Below are positions 11,196 to 20,540 of a DNA stretch of 64,000 bases, in pieces. This DNA comes from Vombatus ursinus. Its lineage: Eukaryota > Chordata > Mammalia > Diprotodontia > Vombatidae. The number at the start of each line of letters is the position of its first letter. Positions within the stretch are counted from its first letter, which is position 1. A program made the translations under genes and the position numbers. Under the pieces are notes generated by a model, which was given only the letters and a program-made list of their open reading frames with translations, made no database searches and was not told where the DNA came from. The stretch is taken from positions 3,369,860-3,433,859 of the forward strand of contig NW_020954681.1 in NCBI RefSeq assembly GCF_900497805.2, in the 5' to 3' direction.

Positions 11196-11894
11196 AACTT
11201 GAAGAATTTAAGGGATGTGCCCAATGTAAAGAGATGAACCAGGACATGAACCCAAGCTTCCTTATGCCAAGATCAGAATTATTTTCACTCTACCACAGCG
11301 TCCCTCCATTATACTAAGTGATTTTCCTGTAAGGATTATATGGTTTTCAGAGAGAAGAGGTTGGAATCCCAACCAGTTACGGCCAGGGGCTACTTCTAAT
11401 GCAGTCAGAGTCAGATCTATATATCTTGAAGGAACTTCTTTGCTCCTCCTGCCCTCCTCTGCTTCTGAATACATTGGTATCCCATGATCCACCTCCACAG
11501 GGCAACCCCAGAAGATGACTGGTGTTAAAAGTTACATGCCTATGTTTTCCACAGAAACCTGAGGACAGTCACTAAAAGGACTGCAGAATCCAGCCTGCTC
11601 TCCTCTTCCTGCTCAGCTTCACACCTACAACACTGACAATGTATAGTGCCTGTTCACGACATGTGCACTGATGGCTGAGCACTACCCACTTGGGTCTTCC
11701 TATGTGAACTGGTTACACAAACAATTGTGTGACTATGAATTTCACTTTCCTTGGGGCATGTCCCCATTCATCATTCTAAGTAATACTAATAAAAATCTTC
11801 AAAGGCATACATTTCAGCAATGTCAAGATAAGTTTTTTTAATTACCATAAAATTATTCTTATGGGAAAAAAACAAACTTCCAGATCAACTCTCA
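11196..11894. other. Unassigned, with a doubtful MIR trace at 11200-11310
   Basis: The words ggacatgaacccaagc and ttttcactctaccacagcgtc resemble a reversed MIR head. The remainder is unrecognised. Confidence 0.3.
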
Positions 11895-12005
11895 AGGCCT
11901 TCACTTTATTAGACATAACCTCTTTGAGATTAATATTTTATTTTATTGCATTTGTATGCCTAGCACACAGTAAGTACTTAATAACTGCTTTATCCATATG
12001 TCAGT
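11895..12005 (+). repeat. L2 LINE 3' tail
   Basis: The order attagacataacctctttgag, then tttgtatgcctagcacacagtaagtacttaataactg, is the L2 3' end. Confidence 0.7.
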
Positions 12006-12029
12006 CTGTCCTTCTATCTAGAAAATATA

Positions 12030-12520
12030 ACTTTAAAGGAAGAAATCAGTTCTAATTCTTGTTTACAAATTAAATTTAGAGAAAGATATTAACCATAACT
12101 ATAGATGCTCTGAAAAAGAAAATAAAATAATTGGCTTGCAACAATGTAGAGACAGAAGGAATAATAGAATAATTTGTTTTTATAAAGATCAAAATAATAC
12201 TTGAGTTCTATAAAATAAGAATAACAAACTTGAAGATAGGATGCAAAGAGATAAACATTGCAGGCTTTCCAGATCAAATAATGAATATGAAAATACAAAT
12301 ATCAAATATCAACTCTAAGAAATTATACATCAAATTGATCTGAAATATTGAAAGCAGACAGAACGAACACAAAGAAATTCCGGGTTTAAATCACCAAGAA
12401 ACATTCTAGTCAAGTTTCAGAATTACAATAGCAAAGAAACTTTTGGGAGGGGGAGAGAAGCAAGGAAAATAATCTTTCAAATACCAAAAAGAACTAAACA
12501 AAATAGTGCAGGATTACTCA
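12030..12520 (+). mobile_element. Ancient L1-like (possibly HAL1-like) ORF1 fragment
   Basis: Around 12395-12520 the forward strand encodes RNILVKFQNYNSKET. After frame shifts come FKYQKELN and IVQDYS. This order fits the C-terminal half of L1-family ORF1 proteins (PRNI.VKFQ..., K...FKY...IRI.QD). AT-rich and heavily decayed. Confidence 0.4.
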
Positions 12521-12529
12521 GTGCTTGCA

Positions 12530-12656
12530 GGTAGGAGGAGGAGGAGGAAGAGGAGCAGTAGTAGTGGTAGTGGTAGTGGTAGTGGTAGTAGTAGTGGTAG
12601 TGGTGGTGGTGGTGGTGGTGGTGGTGGTGGTGGTAGTAGTAGCAGTAGTAACTACT
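12530..12656. repeat. Trinucleotide microsatellite (GGA)n/(GTA)n/(GTG)n
   Basis: About 125 bases of NGG/GTN trinucleotides, purest (GTG)n at about 12599-12634. It creates a spurious poly-valine frame. Confidence 0.95.
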
Positions 12657-12800
12657 TCTATTAAGTGCTTTATGGTTTGCAAAATGCTTTATACATGTTA
12701 TCTTGTTTTTATCCTCATAATAATACTGTGAGGTAAGCGGTACTATTATCCCATTTTACAGATGAGAAAACTAAGGCTGAGAGGGACTGACTCAGGAACT
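12657..12800 (-). repeat. MIR SINE
   Basis: It reads taagtgctttatggtttgcaaaatgctttatacatgttatc, then cattttacagatgagaaaactaaggctgag: a reversed MIR directly against the trinucleotide repeat. Confidence 0.75.
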
Positions 12801-12954
12801 GAAAATAACACTCTATAAATCTAACCCTAAACAGCAAAGAAAATAATTGAATGTTCACTGAAAGGGAATAATTTTCAACCATTTCTCTAAAAGAACCCAG
12901 ACAAGAGCAGGATATGCAATATGTAAGCTAACAAATAAATCTATCCATTAGAAA

Positions 12955-13056
12955 TCATTTAACAAGCACCTCCCATATGGAAGGCACTATGCAACAGTCT
13001 CTACCTTTGAGAAGTTATTAGGGGAAAATCACATATATACATACATACATACATAC

Positions 13057-13089
<33 letters not shown>

Positions 13090-13330
13090 TACACACACAC
13101 ACAAATATATATATAATGTGTATATACTGGTTATTTATATACAACATAGGTTTGAATGTATATACAAAAAGAGATTCCACATAACATTTGGGTGTTGGGC
13201 ACTTGTAGAAAATACTTTATCTAGAAAGTGGTGCTTTAATTAATCGAATCTTAAAGGAAATGAGGAATTCTAAGAGGCAGAGGTGTTAGGGCAATGCATA
13301 CCAGGAAAAGGGAACAAACAAAAGATACTA
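12955..13330 (+). repeat. L2-group LINE 3' region with an internal microsatellite
   Basis: It starts taacaagcacctcccatatggaaggcactatgcaa, with ctctacctttgagaag. After the dinucleotide tract it resumes with the L2 tail words aggaattctaagaggcagaggt and aatgcataccagg. Confidence 0.6.
13035..13125. repeat. (TACA)n/(TA)n/(CA)n microsatellite
   Basis: An alternating purine/pyrimidine tract of mixed tetra- and dinucleotides inside the L2 relic. Confidence 0.9.
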
Positions 13331-14264
13331 ATGAAAGAACAAGAAATGAAACGCTTCACGTCTAAGGCCAACTAAAGACATAAATGTGGGCAGGGGATAT
13401 TGCTGGGTTTTGTTTGATTTTCTCTAAAAACAACAACAACAACTCATATATTGCTTGAGTGACAGATGAGAAGGCAAAGCAGACATCATTGGGTTAAAGA
13501 ACCTGAAGGGTAATGGGAAAAATCAGGAAGAGATTAGGTGGGGAAACTGGATTAATATTTCAGAGAAAAACAACTTCATCCCCTCGTTAATAAATCAACA
13601 CTATAGGCTGTTGGATAATATAGAAGAATATCTCTCAGATGGGAAGAAGAGAGAATGGGACAGGGGAACTCAGTTAATTACTGGTCAAGACTCTGGCGAA
13701 GTTTATGAGAGGTTTCAATTTCTCCCTTTATCTCTGGGGTGGTGGAAGAATCAGGCTATGGGAGGGGAAGGAGGAGGATGGAGACCCCACACTCTAGAGT
13801 GGGAGCTGGGCCTAGGCAGGAGAAAAAGAATGATCTGTCAGCATAATGAAGCAAGCCCCAAGGTGTGGGAGCAGGGAAGATAAGGGTTTCACAATAAATT
13901 CTGCTTGGGAGTTGGGGTTGGGCCATTTAAAAGATCAGCTTCTACAAGAAGGGGTCACACATTTCAGCGTTCACTCTAACTGGTGAGAAAGACATGGTTG
14001 GGTAGCTAGTGAGACACAGAGTGGCGAATACAAAGCAGGAGTTCAAAGACAGATAGGCATGACATAAAAAGGGAGAAGTTCAAAGAGGAGAGACAAGGTG
14101 ATCGGAGGCCCTAAGGTAGGGAAGCTAGGGAAACAGTAACTTTCCTCTGGCCTCCAAGAATGCGCATCCTCTCCTGGGCCTCCAATCCTTCCTCCAAGTC
14201 AGTATGTTCCCAGGCTCTCAATCCTGCACTGGCTACTCACACCTCTGAATAATCACTTCATTTT
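13331..14264. other. Unassigned stretch
   Basis: No gene. Part of it may be further L2 sequence (13560-14130), but I cannot align it with confidence. Confidence 0.35.
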
Positions 14265-14485
14265 TCTCTACTCTTTAATCACTTGTTGAGAAGAACTGGG
14301 TCCAAATCTTGCCTCGGGCTCCTACTAGCTACATGACCTCTGCAAATGATTTTATCTTACTAAGTCTCAGCTTTCTTGTCTACAAAATGCAAATGACAAG
14401 ATCACCTACATCACAGAGCTGTTTTGAGACTCAAGAGAGTTAACTTTAAATTGCTACATAAATGTGAGTTGTCATCCTCCTCAGT
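14265..14485 (+). repeat. MIR SINE
   Basis: The order is gggtccaaatcttgcc, ctactagctacatgacctctgcaaatgat, aagtctcagctttcttgtctacaaaatgc, then gagctgttttgagactcaagagagtta. Confidence 0.75.
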
Positions 14486-14804
14486 TTGACAAGAGAGGCA
14501 CTGTGATACAGGAGAGTTGGGCAAGGCCATGGGCTTCAGGGTCGCCATTTAAAGAGGGAGGGAAGCACAGTTTTCCTCCACATTTCCCACCAGCTATACT
14601 GCTTTAGGACTTTTCTGGAACTGTCCATCATGCCTCTACCTAGGGTAAGCTCCTTGAGGGCAGGGATTGTCTTTGTTTTAATTTGTATTAATTACTAAAC
14701 CTCACCTTCACTTTCCCAAGAGGGTTTATTCCTTCTACTGATGTTTTATATAGAGATAGAGATTATACTCTGTCTGGCCTTTTTTTTTGGTGGTGGGGGT
14801 TAAT

Positions 14805-14942
14805 ATACTACATCTATTTTTTTTTTTTTGCTATGCTGCTTCATTAAATGACTATGGGGGAAGGTGAGGCAAATACAGGTTAAGTAGTTTGTCCAAGGTG
14901 ACACAGCTAATAAGTGTCTTAGGTCAGATTTGAACTCAGGTT
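14805..14942 (-). repeat. WSINE/MIR-type SINE fragment
   Basis: A T-rich start, then aggttaagtagtttgtccaaggtgacacagctaataagtgtcttaggtcagatttgaactcagg. This is a reversed tRNA/MIR-type SINE interrupting the L2 tail. Confidence 0.7.
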
Positions 14943-14984
14943 TCACAGTGCTTAGCATAGTGCCTAGCACATAGTAAGGAGCCA

Positions 14985-15428
14985 CTAGCTGTTGCTGTTC
15001 AGTCATTTCAGTCGTGTCTGACTTTTCATGACTCCATTTGGGGTTTCCTTTTTTTGTTTGTTTGTTTGTTTGTTTTTCATTTGGTTAGGCAATGGGGTTA
15101 AGTGACTTGCCCAGGGTCACATAGCTAGTAAGTGTTATGTGTCTGAGGCCAGATTTGAACTCAGGTCCTCCTGAATCCAGGGCTGGTGCTCTATCTACTG
15201 CGCCACCTAGCTGCCCTACCATTTGGGGTTTTCTTGCCAGAGGTACTAGAGTGGTTTGCCATTTCCTTCTCCAGCTTGTTTTACAGATGAGAAAACTGAG
15301 ATAAACATACTTAAGTGACTTGCCCAGGGTCACACAGCTAGGAAGTAAGTATCTGAGACTGCATTTCAACTCAGGTCTTCTTGACCCCAGGACCAGCACT
15401 CTATACCACTGCACCACCTACCTGCCCC
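14985..15428 (-). repeat. MAR1-type SINE, interrupted by a younger SINE
   Basis: The RTE-like end gttgctgttcagtcatttcagtcgtgtctgac is on the left and the head ctctataccactgcaccacctacctgcccc on the right, so it is on the minus strand. It is split at ccatttggggttt by a WSINE. Confidence 0.85.
15047..15218 (-). repeat. WSINE1-like SINE inserted in MAR1
   Basis: A T-rich tail (gtttgtttg repeats) on the left and ctgcgccacctagctgccc on the right. A 13 bp direct repeat, ccatttggggttt, at 15034-15046 and 15219-15231 is the target-site duplication. It shows a retrotransposed insertion after the MAR1. Confidence 0.88.
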
Positions 15429-15462
15429 AGGAGGCACTTAATAAATGCTTATTGACTGAATG

Positions 15463-15695
15463 AAAGAGCACTGAATTTGGAGTCAAAAACCTGGGGTTTT
15501 GTCCCTTCTTTGACACTTGCCAGCTGTGTGACTCTGGACTTTGTCTCTCCGGGCCATAGAGTTCTCAGCTGTAAAGTGGGAGAAACATGTGAACTACTCA
15601 CCTCACAGGGCTGCTCTAAGGATAAAATTGGATAAAGGAAACCCAGCACCCTGGCACTGTGAAGTACACTATAAATGTGGGTTATGATTACTATT
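15463..15695 (+). repeat. MIR SINE
   Basis: The order agagcactgaatttggagtcaaaaacctggg, then gccagctgtgtgactctggac, then cacctcacagggctgctctaaggataaaattgg is a near-complete forward MIR. Confidence 0.82.
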
Positions 15696-16467
15696 AACAA
15701 TTATATCACGTTCTAGCTGACTAACATGGAAATAGCCAGTGATTTGACATGGCATTTATAGCTCTCCTATTGCTTGTGGTAGCGATTGCAAGGATCTGAG
15801 GCCTACATCTATTTTGAGACTGTTTAAAATTGGCCTCGGTTTTAAAATACACATCCCGAAAGAAGAGATCCTGCTAACACATGTCATTCCAAACAAGCAC
15901 ATACATTTTCAATACCTAGGAGAAACAGAGTACTTTTTCGACTATTTCAAACGCAGATATACTTTAAAAATCCATGCATAGGAAATACATTGTATACATT
16001 GGTAAATTATGATTCTAGTTTGTCCTCAATTTCAAGAAATGCCTCCGCCAACTATGCTAGCATGCCAATAAATCACTTTAATTATACTAAATGGCAGCTT
16101 CAGTAAATATATTTCTGGAGGTGAATAGCTTATATTATTGACTTTTCCAGTAGTAATTTAAGGGGAAACTACTCACTTTAAAGCTGGAGATGACTGGTGT
16201 TCTACGTTGATTACTTATGTATGGTATACTCCATTTTGATACCTGCTCCCCGAAAACATTAATCCACAAGACGAGGCCCCTTAAACTGATGTCTTCGTTA
16301 TGAAATTATCCATCTTGTAAATTATCTTCTTCCAAGTGTTTTGTTGGGCAAATTTAAGAGCTCATCTTTTATTATGCCGCGAGCTGCAGTACAGGTCCGA
16401 AAACGGTCTTTCGCCATTCCGTGGCTTAGGGAAAGATGCATCTGATTTTTTATTGACATGGGAATAT

Positions 16468-16479
16468 CATGCAAATTAA
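16468..16479 (+). promoter_or_regulatory. Octamer (POU) motif, copy 1
   Basis: The 12-mer catgcaaattaa contains the octamer ATGCAAAT overlapped by a TAA-type homeodomain core. The same 12-mer recurs 99 bases downstream. Binding is not shown. Confidence 0.35.
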
Positions 16480-16566
16480 ATTTTTAAGTGCCTGTAGTGA
16501 AGATGAATGTTTGATACAAATCCATGGCCCCATCTACTCATTTGGAGCATTCCAGGAAATTGAAGA

Positions 16567-16578
16567 CATGCAAATTAA
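16567..16578 (+). promoter_or_regulatory. Octamer (POU) motif, copy 2
   Basis: Identical catgcaaattaa in the same orientation as copy 1, here followed by taag. Functional relevance is inferred only from the repetition within a repeat-free block. Confidence 0.35.
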
Positions 16579-16729
16579 TAAGATCCTCAAAGGCAGGAAT
16601 TTTGTCTTTCATTTCTCTCCTGAACTTTCATTTTCAGCCTCATCTCTTCACTGAGCTATAATCAGCCATTTTATACCCAAGGAAAAGGACATGAAATAGC
16701 CACAGATCAATTTTTAAAAACAAATTCAT

Positions 16730-16776
16730 CGTGTGTGTGTGGGTGTGTGGGTATGTGGGTGTGTAAGTATGTGGGG
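16730..16776. repeat. (TG)n-like microsatellite
   Basis: Imperfect gtgtgtgtgtgggtgtgtgggtatgtggg tract. Confidence 0.9.
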
Positions 16777-17215
16777 GGCCAGAGGGGAGCAGGAGTTTGG
16801 CTACTTCCTCTTTTAACTAATTACTCTTGATAACTAGGCACCATGTCAGTCAGAGATGTGCTGGTAAATATTTAATGACAGGCTCTCCAGGAAAAAAATG
16901 TATGGCCAGAACACCTTTCAATATAATATGCATCATTAACATTTCTCCTTTATTTTTTAAAGCTGAGACAATCAACAGACCACATAAAGCAAGCCCTGGT
17001 TTGTAACAATGGCTGATTTCCTCCATGTATATGTACACATTGAAAATTTAACAACTGAGTCTCTCAAACCTGTACAGCTGGCTCCAGAACATCCATGCAC
17101 TAAGCTCAGTCTTTTAGATGGTGTTGAAGTATTGCATGTGCTAATAGTTCTTTCTAAATTCCAGTACCCTGCAACAAAGCCCCATTCACCAGCATTATAG
17201 GTTTGCCTCAGGGCA
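16777..17215. other. Unassigned, repeat-free
   Basis: No gene or named repeat. Open frames exist on both strands at about 16972-17241, but the products are unlike any protein I know. Confidence 0.35.
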
Positions 17216-17270
17216 TAATAATAATAATATAATAACAACAATAATAAGTATTATTATTATTATAACTGTA
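17216..17270. repeat. (ATA)n/(ATT)n microsatellite
   Basis: Runs of ataataataat and attattattat, imperfectly palindromic. Confidence 0.9.
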
Positions 17271-17299
17271 TAAAGTGATAGTTTTTATTTGTCCTAAAG

Positions 17300-17455
17300 T
17301 ACTAAAGAGTACTAGAAAAAACTTGGGATTTGGAGCTGGAAGGCCTAGGTTAAAATCCTAGACTTCCTTCTTCTGTGCCATCATGTGCATGTTGATTTTC
17401 CTCTCTGGGCTTCAGCTTTCTCATCTGTAAAACACTGCAGCAGGATGCTTGGCTC
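17300..17455 (+). repeat. MIR SINE
   Basis: The words cttgggatttggagctggaaggcctaggttaaaatcct and ctctctgggcttcagctttctcatctgtaaaac mark a forward MIR. Confidence 0.75.
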
Positions 17456-17474
17456 CAGGGGCCACCATTAGAAC

Positions 17475-17680
17475 CCATGGGTGGAGGGGGCAGAAAGGCA
17501 GATTTAGGCTGAATGAAGGAAAACTTTCCTAACAATTTGAGCTATCCAACAGGAGAATGGACTGCCTCATAAGGTAGTATTTGAATATCAGCAATCTCTA
17601 AGCAAAAGTTGTGTGAGTAATTACTAAGAATGTTATAGAAGGGCTTCCTGTTCTGGACCGTGGAGTCTTTGAGCTCCTAA
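17475..17680 (+). repeat. L3/CR1 LINE 3' region
   Basis: The order aggaaaactttcctaacaatttgagctatccaacaggagaatggactgcctcataaggtagt, then aagcaaaagttg, then gttatagaagggcttcctgttc follows the L3 3' UTR in forward orientation. Confidence 0.7.
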
Positions 17681-17739
17681 CAAGGAGATTTAGTCATTCT
17701 GGGAAATTCACTGCCCTATAGTTTTCTAGGGGTCCACTT

Positions 17740-17908
17740 TTTAGCATTGAGGAATTTCAATTCTTGCGTAAGGAAAGTGAGGCTGAAAAAAGGTTAAGTG
17801 ACTTTTCCAAGGACCCACAACTAGTAAGTATGTGAGGCTGGATTTGAATCCAGGTTTTCCTGACCACAAGTTCAGCATTCTATATACTACACCACCTAGG
17901 TGCTCCAA
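17740..17908 (-). repeat. MIR/WSINE-type SINE
   Basis: It runs aggttaagtgacttttccaaggacccacaactagtaagtatgtgaggctggatttgaatccaggttttcctgac and ends actacaccacctaggtgctcc: a reversed SINE head and body. Confidence 0.8.
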
Positions 17909-18294
17909 ACCAGAACAACTGTGCTTCTTCACTTAGAATAATTTAAAAGAATATTAAAAATTGGTCTTCAACAAATACATCACTTAATGAAACTGTGGCT
18001 CTTATCAATGAATTACATTAAGTAGTCCAAATAAATTTGAAACCATTAAAGCCAACGGCAGGTGTATTTGTTTTCAATGATTTCAGGAAGTTTGAAATAT
18101 AGTTTAACCACCACAGAGAGTAAAAAAGAGATTTTCAAGTATCATCATTAGGTTTTGGAATGCAAACAGAATTCATCATTTTAAAATTAATTAGAACACA
18201 CGACCGATCATATTCACCATTTTAGAAAGTCTGAAAAGGCTCTAATGAATGCCTAATGTACCCAAAATAAATAATTTGGTGTCAATAATAACTG
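17909..18294. other. Unassigned AT-rich, repeat-free
   Basis: I see no gene or named repeat here. Confidence 0.4.
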
Positions 18295-18515
18295 TTCACA
18301 TGTATATCTTATTTTACATTTTAGAAACGTTATTATATATATAATCACGTCATCTTCATAACAACCCTGCGAGGTTGACAGAACAGATATCAACATCTCC
18401 ACTTTACAGGGAGGGAAACTAACTCTCTGAGGCCAGTAGATTTGTGTAAGTCAGTTCTCCTTACTAGGAACAGAAATGAGGCTAAGATCAAGTTCTTCTG
18501 ATTCCAGTGCCATTA
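18295..18515 (-). repeat. MIR SINE
   Basis: The order cttcataacaaccctgcgaggttgacag, ctttacagggagggaaactaactctctgaggcc, then gttcttctgattccagtgcc is a reversed MIR. Confidence 0.72.
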
Positions 18516-18720
18516 CATAGTAGAAAGACTGAAGGTTTTAGAGTAAGAAGTATGAGCCCCAGTCCCAATTCCCACTAACTTTGAGATTTGGGGGAAGTTG
18601 ATCACTTATCTTTGGAGTTTCAGTTTTCTAATATGTCAAATGGGAATGATGACATTTGTATTACCTACTATCCAGGGCTGTTGTTAAGAACTGTAACCCT
18701 TAAAATATGACCTTGCTATC
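18516..18720 (+). repeat. MIR SINE
   Basis: It opens tagtagaaagactgaaggttttagagtaagaag. The order then runs ggagtttcagttttctaatatgtcaaatggg, then tatccagggctgttgttaag. It meets the reversed copy on its left head to head. Confidence 0.7.
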
Positions 18721-19741
18721 AATTATATAATGATAAGGCCTGCCTTTCCCTGGATTGTGCCATCCCCCAATACCATCCCTGTCACATGGCACACCCATAT
18801 TGAAGCCCCCTTCTTGCTCTCCCTAACTCAGTGGGAGAGGATCAGCAGAGGGCAGTTTGCTTTCTGTTCACCCACTCCCAATTCCAGATAACTCATTAAG
18901 CCATGGTCTAGACTGTTTATTAAAAAGATCATGTAACCACCTTTTTCTCACAAGAATGTGAGCCCTTTTCTACCCTCTTCCTAGTGATCAGTTTGTTGTG
19001 AATTAGCAATATCTGGCACCATAATCAATAATATACAGCAATTAGGTTCCAATTATTCATAAAGTAGGTCATTCTCATCCATAGTTTCTCCTTTACCCTG
19101 TGCATCTAGACAGGGGTGAATGGCTGGAGTCACAGATGAATCTCATTGGAACAGGGAAATCGACTTTAACTGTTTTCCCAAAGGATCGGGAGGGGCTTGA
19201 TACCAGTGGCTGAAGCAAGGCTTTGTGTCAGCTATGCACCTGGCTGCCCTCACCGCTGGGACAGGGAATAGAAAACTGTTTGAAGAAACAAGCCTTAAAA
19301 AAAAGTAGTAGGTAAAGTTAAGTTAGAATTCTTTCTCATGCATGGCATTATAGTTGATCTATCAAACATACAGAAAGCAGTAGGTGGTTTCAAGAGAGAG
19401 TACCATTAAGATGTCCTTTCTCAATCATCTCCTATACCACAACGCTGCTAACTTCCTTGCTGGTTCAGTACATTTCAGGGCTATTATTTAGATCATGGGG
19501 TTTCAGTCAGCACCGCACTATTCCCCAACATCATTACAGGGCTAGAAAGAAGCACCCACCACACCAATTATAGGCGAAAACAGATCAGTGTTTGTGTATA
19601 CCACACAAGGTAGTTGAAGGAGAAGCTCAATTACAATTAGTCCACCAACATCATTTTTCATTTGTGCAGCTTTGGGACTAGCATTCAGTTACTTCCACTG
19701 TTGATAGCTAATATAGAAAATGATAAATTCGACCAAGATCA
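18721..19741. other. Repeat-free block; weak candidate conserved element
   Basis: About 1 kb with no recognisable repeat or gene. The stretch 18950-19740 contains isolated CpGs (atcgac, gatcggg, accgctg, acgctg, ggcgaaaac) and balanced composition, like the block at 15.7-16.7 kb. Confidence 0.3.
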
Positions 19742-19992
19742 TAATAATAACGTAGATGACATTTACATAGTGCTTTAAAGTTTGCAAAAAGTTTCATGAG
19801 CAACATTTCATTTGAGCTACAGGATAACTCTAGAAGAAACATGCTCTCGTTACCTCCATATTACATACGAGGAAACTGAGGCTAAAAGGAAAAGCAATCC
19901 ATCCAAAGTCACACAGCTCTAATTATCTGAGGTGGCATTTGGACCTAGGTCTACCCTACACCGAACCCAGTACTCTATCCACTCTCAGATGC
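19742..19992 (-). repeat. MIR SINE
   Basis: A nearly complete reversed copy: catttacatagtgctttaaagtttgcaaa, then gaggaaactgaggctaaaagg, then gtcacacagctctaattatctgaggtggcatttggacc, then actctatccactctc. Confidence 0.82.
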
Positions 19993-20296
19993 TACATACT
20001 GGAGGCATTGGAAGCCCCCCGCCCTTCCTTCTCCCTAAGCTCATTATACTTCTCCAAACAATTTACCAAAACAAGAATTGAGCATTCATCTCCCTTGATT
20101 TGTTCAGACCTGGCTTACCCACAGGCAGAGTAGGGGGCTGCCTGCAGTGTATGGGTAGAGATGCTTTGGGAAGAGGCCTGGTGCCACTAACTCTCTCTCC
20201 CATCCAGACCACTTATCTGAATACTTCAGAGACTCTCTAAGCTTATAGGTGGGGATACTCCCTTTCCCAACAGATATCCTAAGTGACTCATAATGT
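19993..20296. other. Unassigned stretch
   Basis: No gene or named repeat. Confidence 0.4.
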
Positions 20297-20540
20297 GTGA
20301 AATACTGGATAAAAGGGTGGACCAGGAATCAGTAAGACCCAGGTTCAAATCCTCCTTCCGATGCTGACTCTGTAACTATGGACAAGTCACTTCACCCTCT
20401 GAGCCTCAGTTTCCTCCTATGAAAAAGTGAAATGATACCTAATATACCCACCTGATGAGCCTGTTGCGAGGTTCAAAGAAGATCCTGTGTGTTAAGCACT
20501 TTGAAACCTTAAAATGAGATTTAAAGGTCAGCTAATACTC
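20297..20540 (+). repeat. MIR SINE
   Basis: The order aataagacccaggttcaaatcctccttcc (allowing changes), acaagtcacttcaccctctgagcctcagtttcctcc, then gcgaggttcaaagaagatcc and gttaagcactttgaaacc is near full length. Confidence 0.82.

Larger units (their letters stand above)
14620..15462 (+). repeat. L2 LINE 3' end, outermost layer of a nest
   Basis: The L2 tail is in three pieces. The first is gtaagctccttgagggcagggattgtcttt (about 14645-14685), the second cagtgcttagcatagtgcctagcacatagtaag (about 14945-14980), the third gcacttaataaatgcttattgactgaatga (about 15432-15462). The gaps are filled by a reversed SINE and a MAR1 that itself holds a WSINE. The five bases aggag flank the MAR1 on both sides. 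Confidence 0.78.
15715..16690. other. Repeat-free, CpG-retaining block; candidate conserved non-coding element
   Basis: About 1 kb with no recognisable repeat, flanked by dense SINEs. CpGs survive in several clusters (tttcgactat, aaacgcag, ctacgttgat, ccccgaaaac, agacgaggcc, gccgcgagctgc, gtccgaaaacggtctttcgcc). AT-rich homeodomain/POU-like words recur. No frame exceeds 61 codons. It may be an enhancer or other conserved DNA; this rests on composition only. Confidence 0.4.

Noticed and set aside
12525-12731. Poly-valine open frame
   Set aside because: A product of the trinucleotide microsatellite.
15085-15417. 110-codon minus-strand frame with repeated internal words
   Set aside because: It is read through two nested SINEs; the internal repetition is SINE homology.
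15715-16690. CpG island promoter
   Set aside because: CpGs are retained but the block is AT-rich overall and not dense enough for a CpG island; no exon follows.
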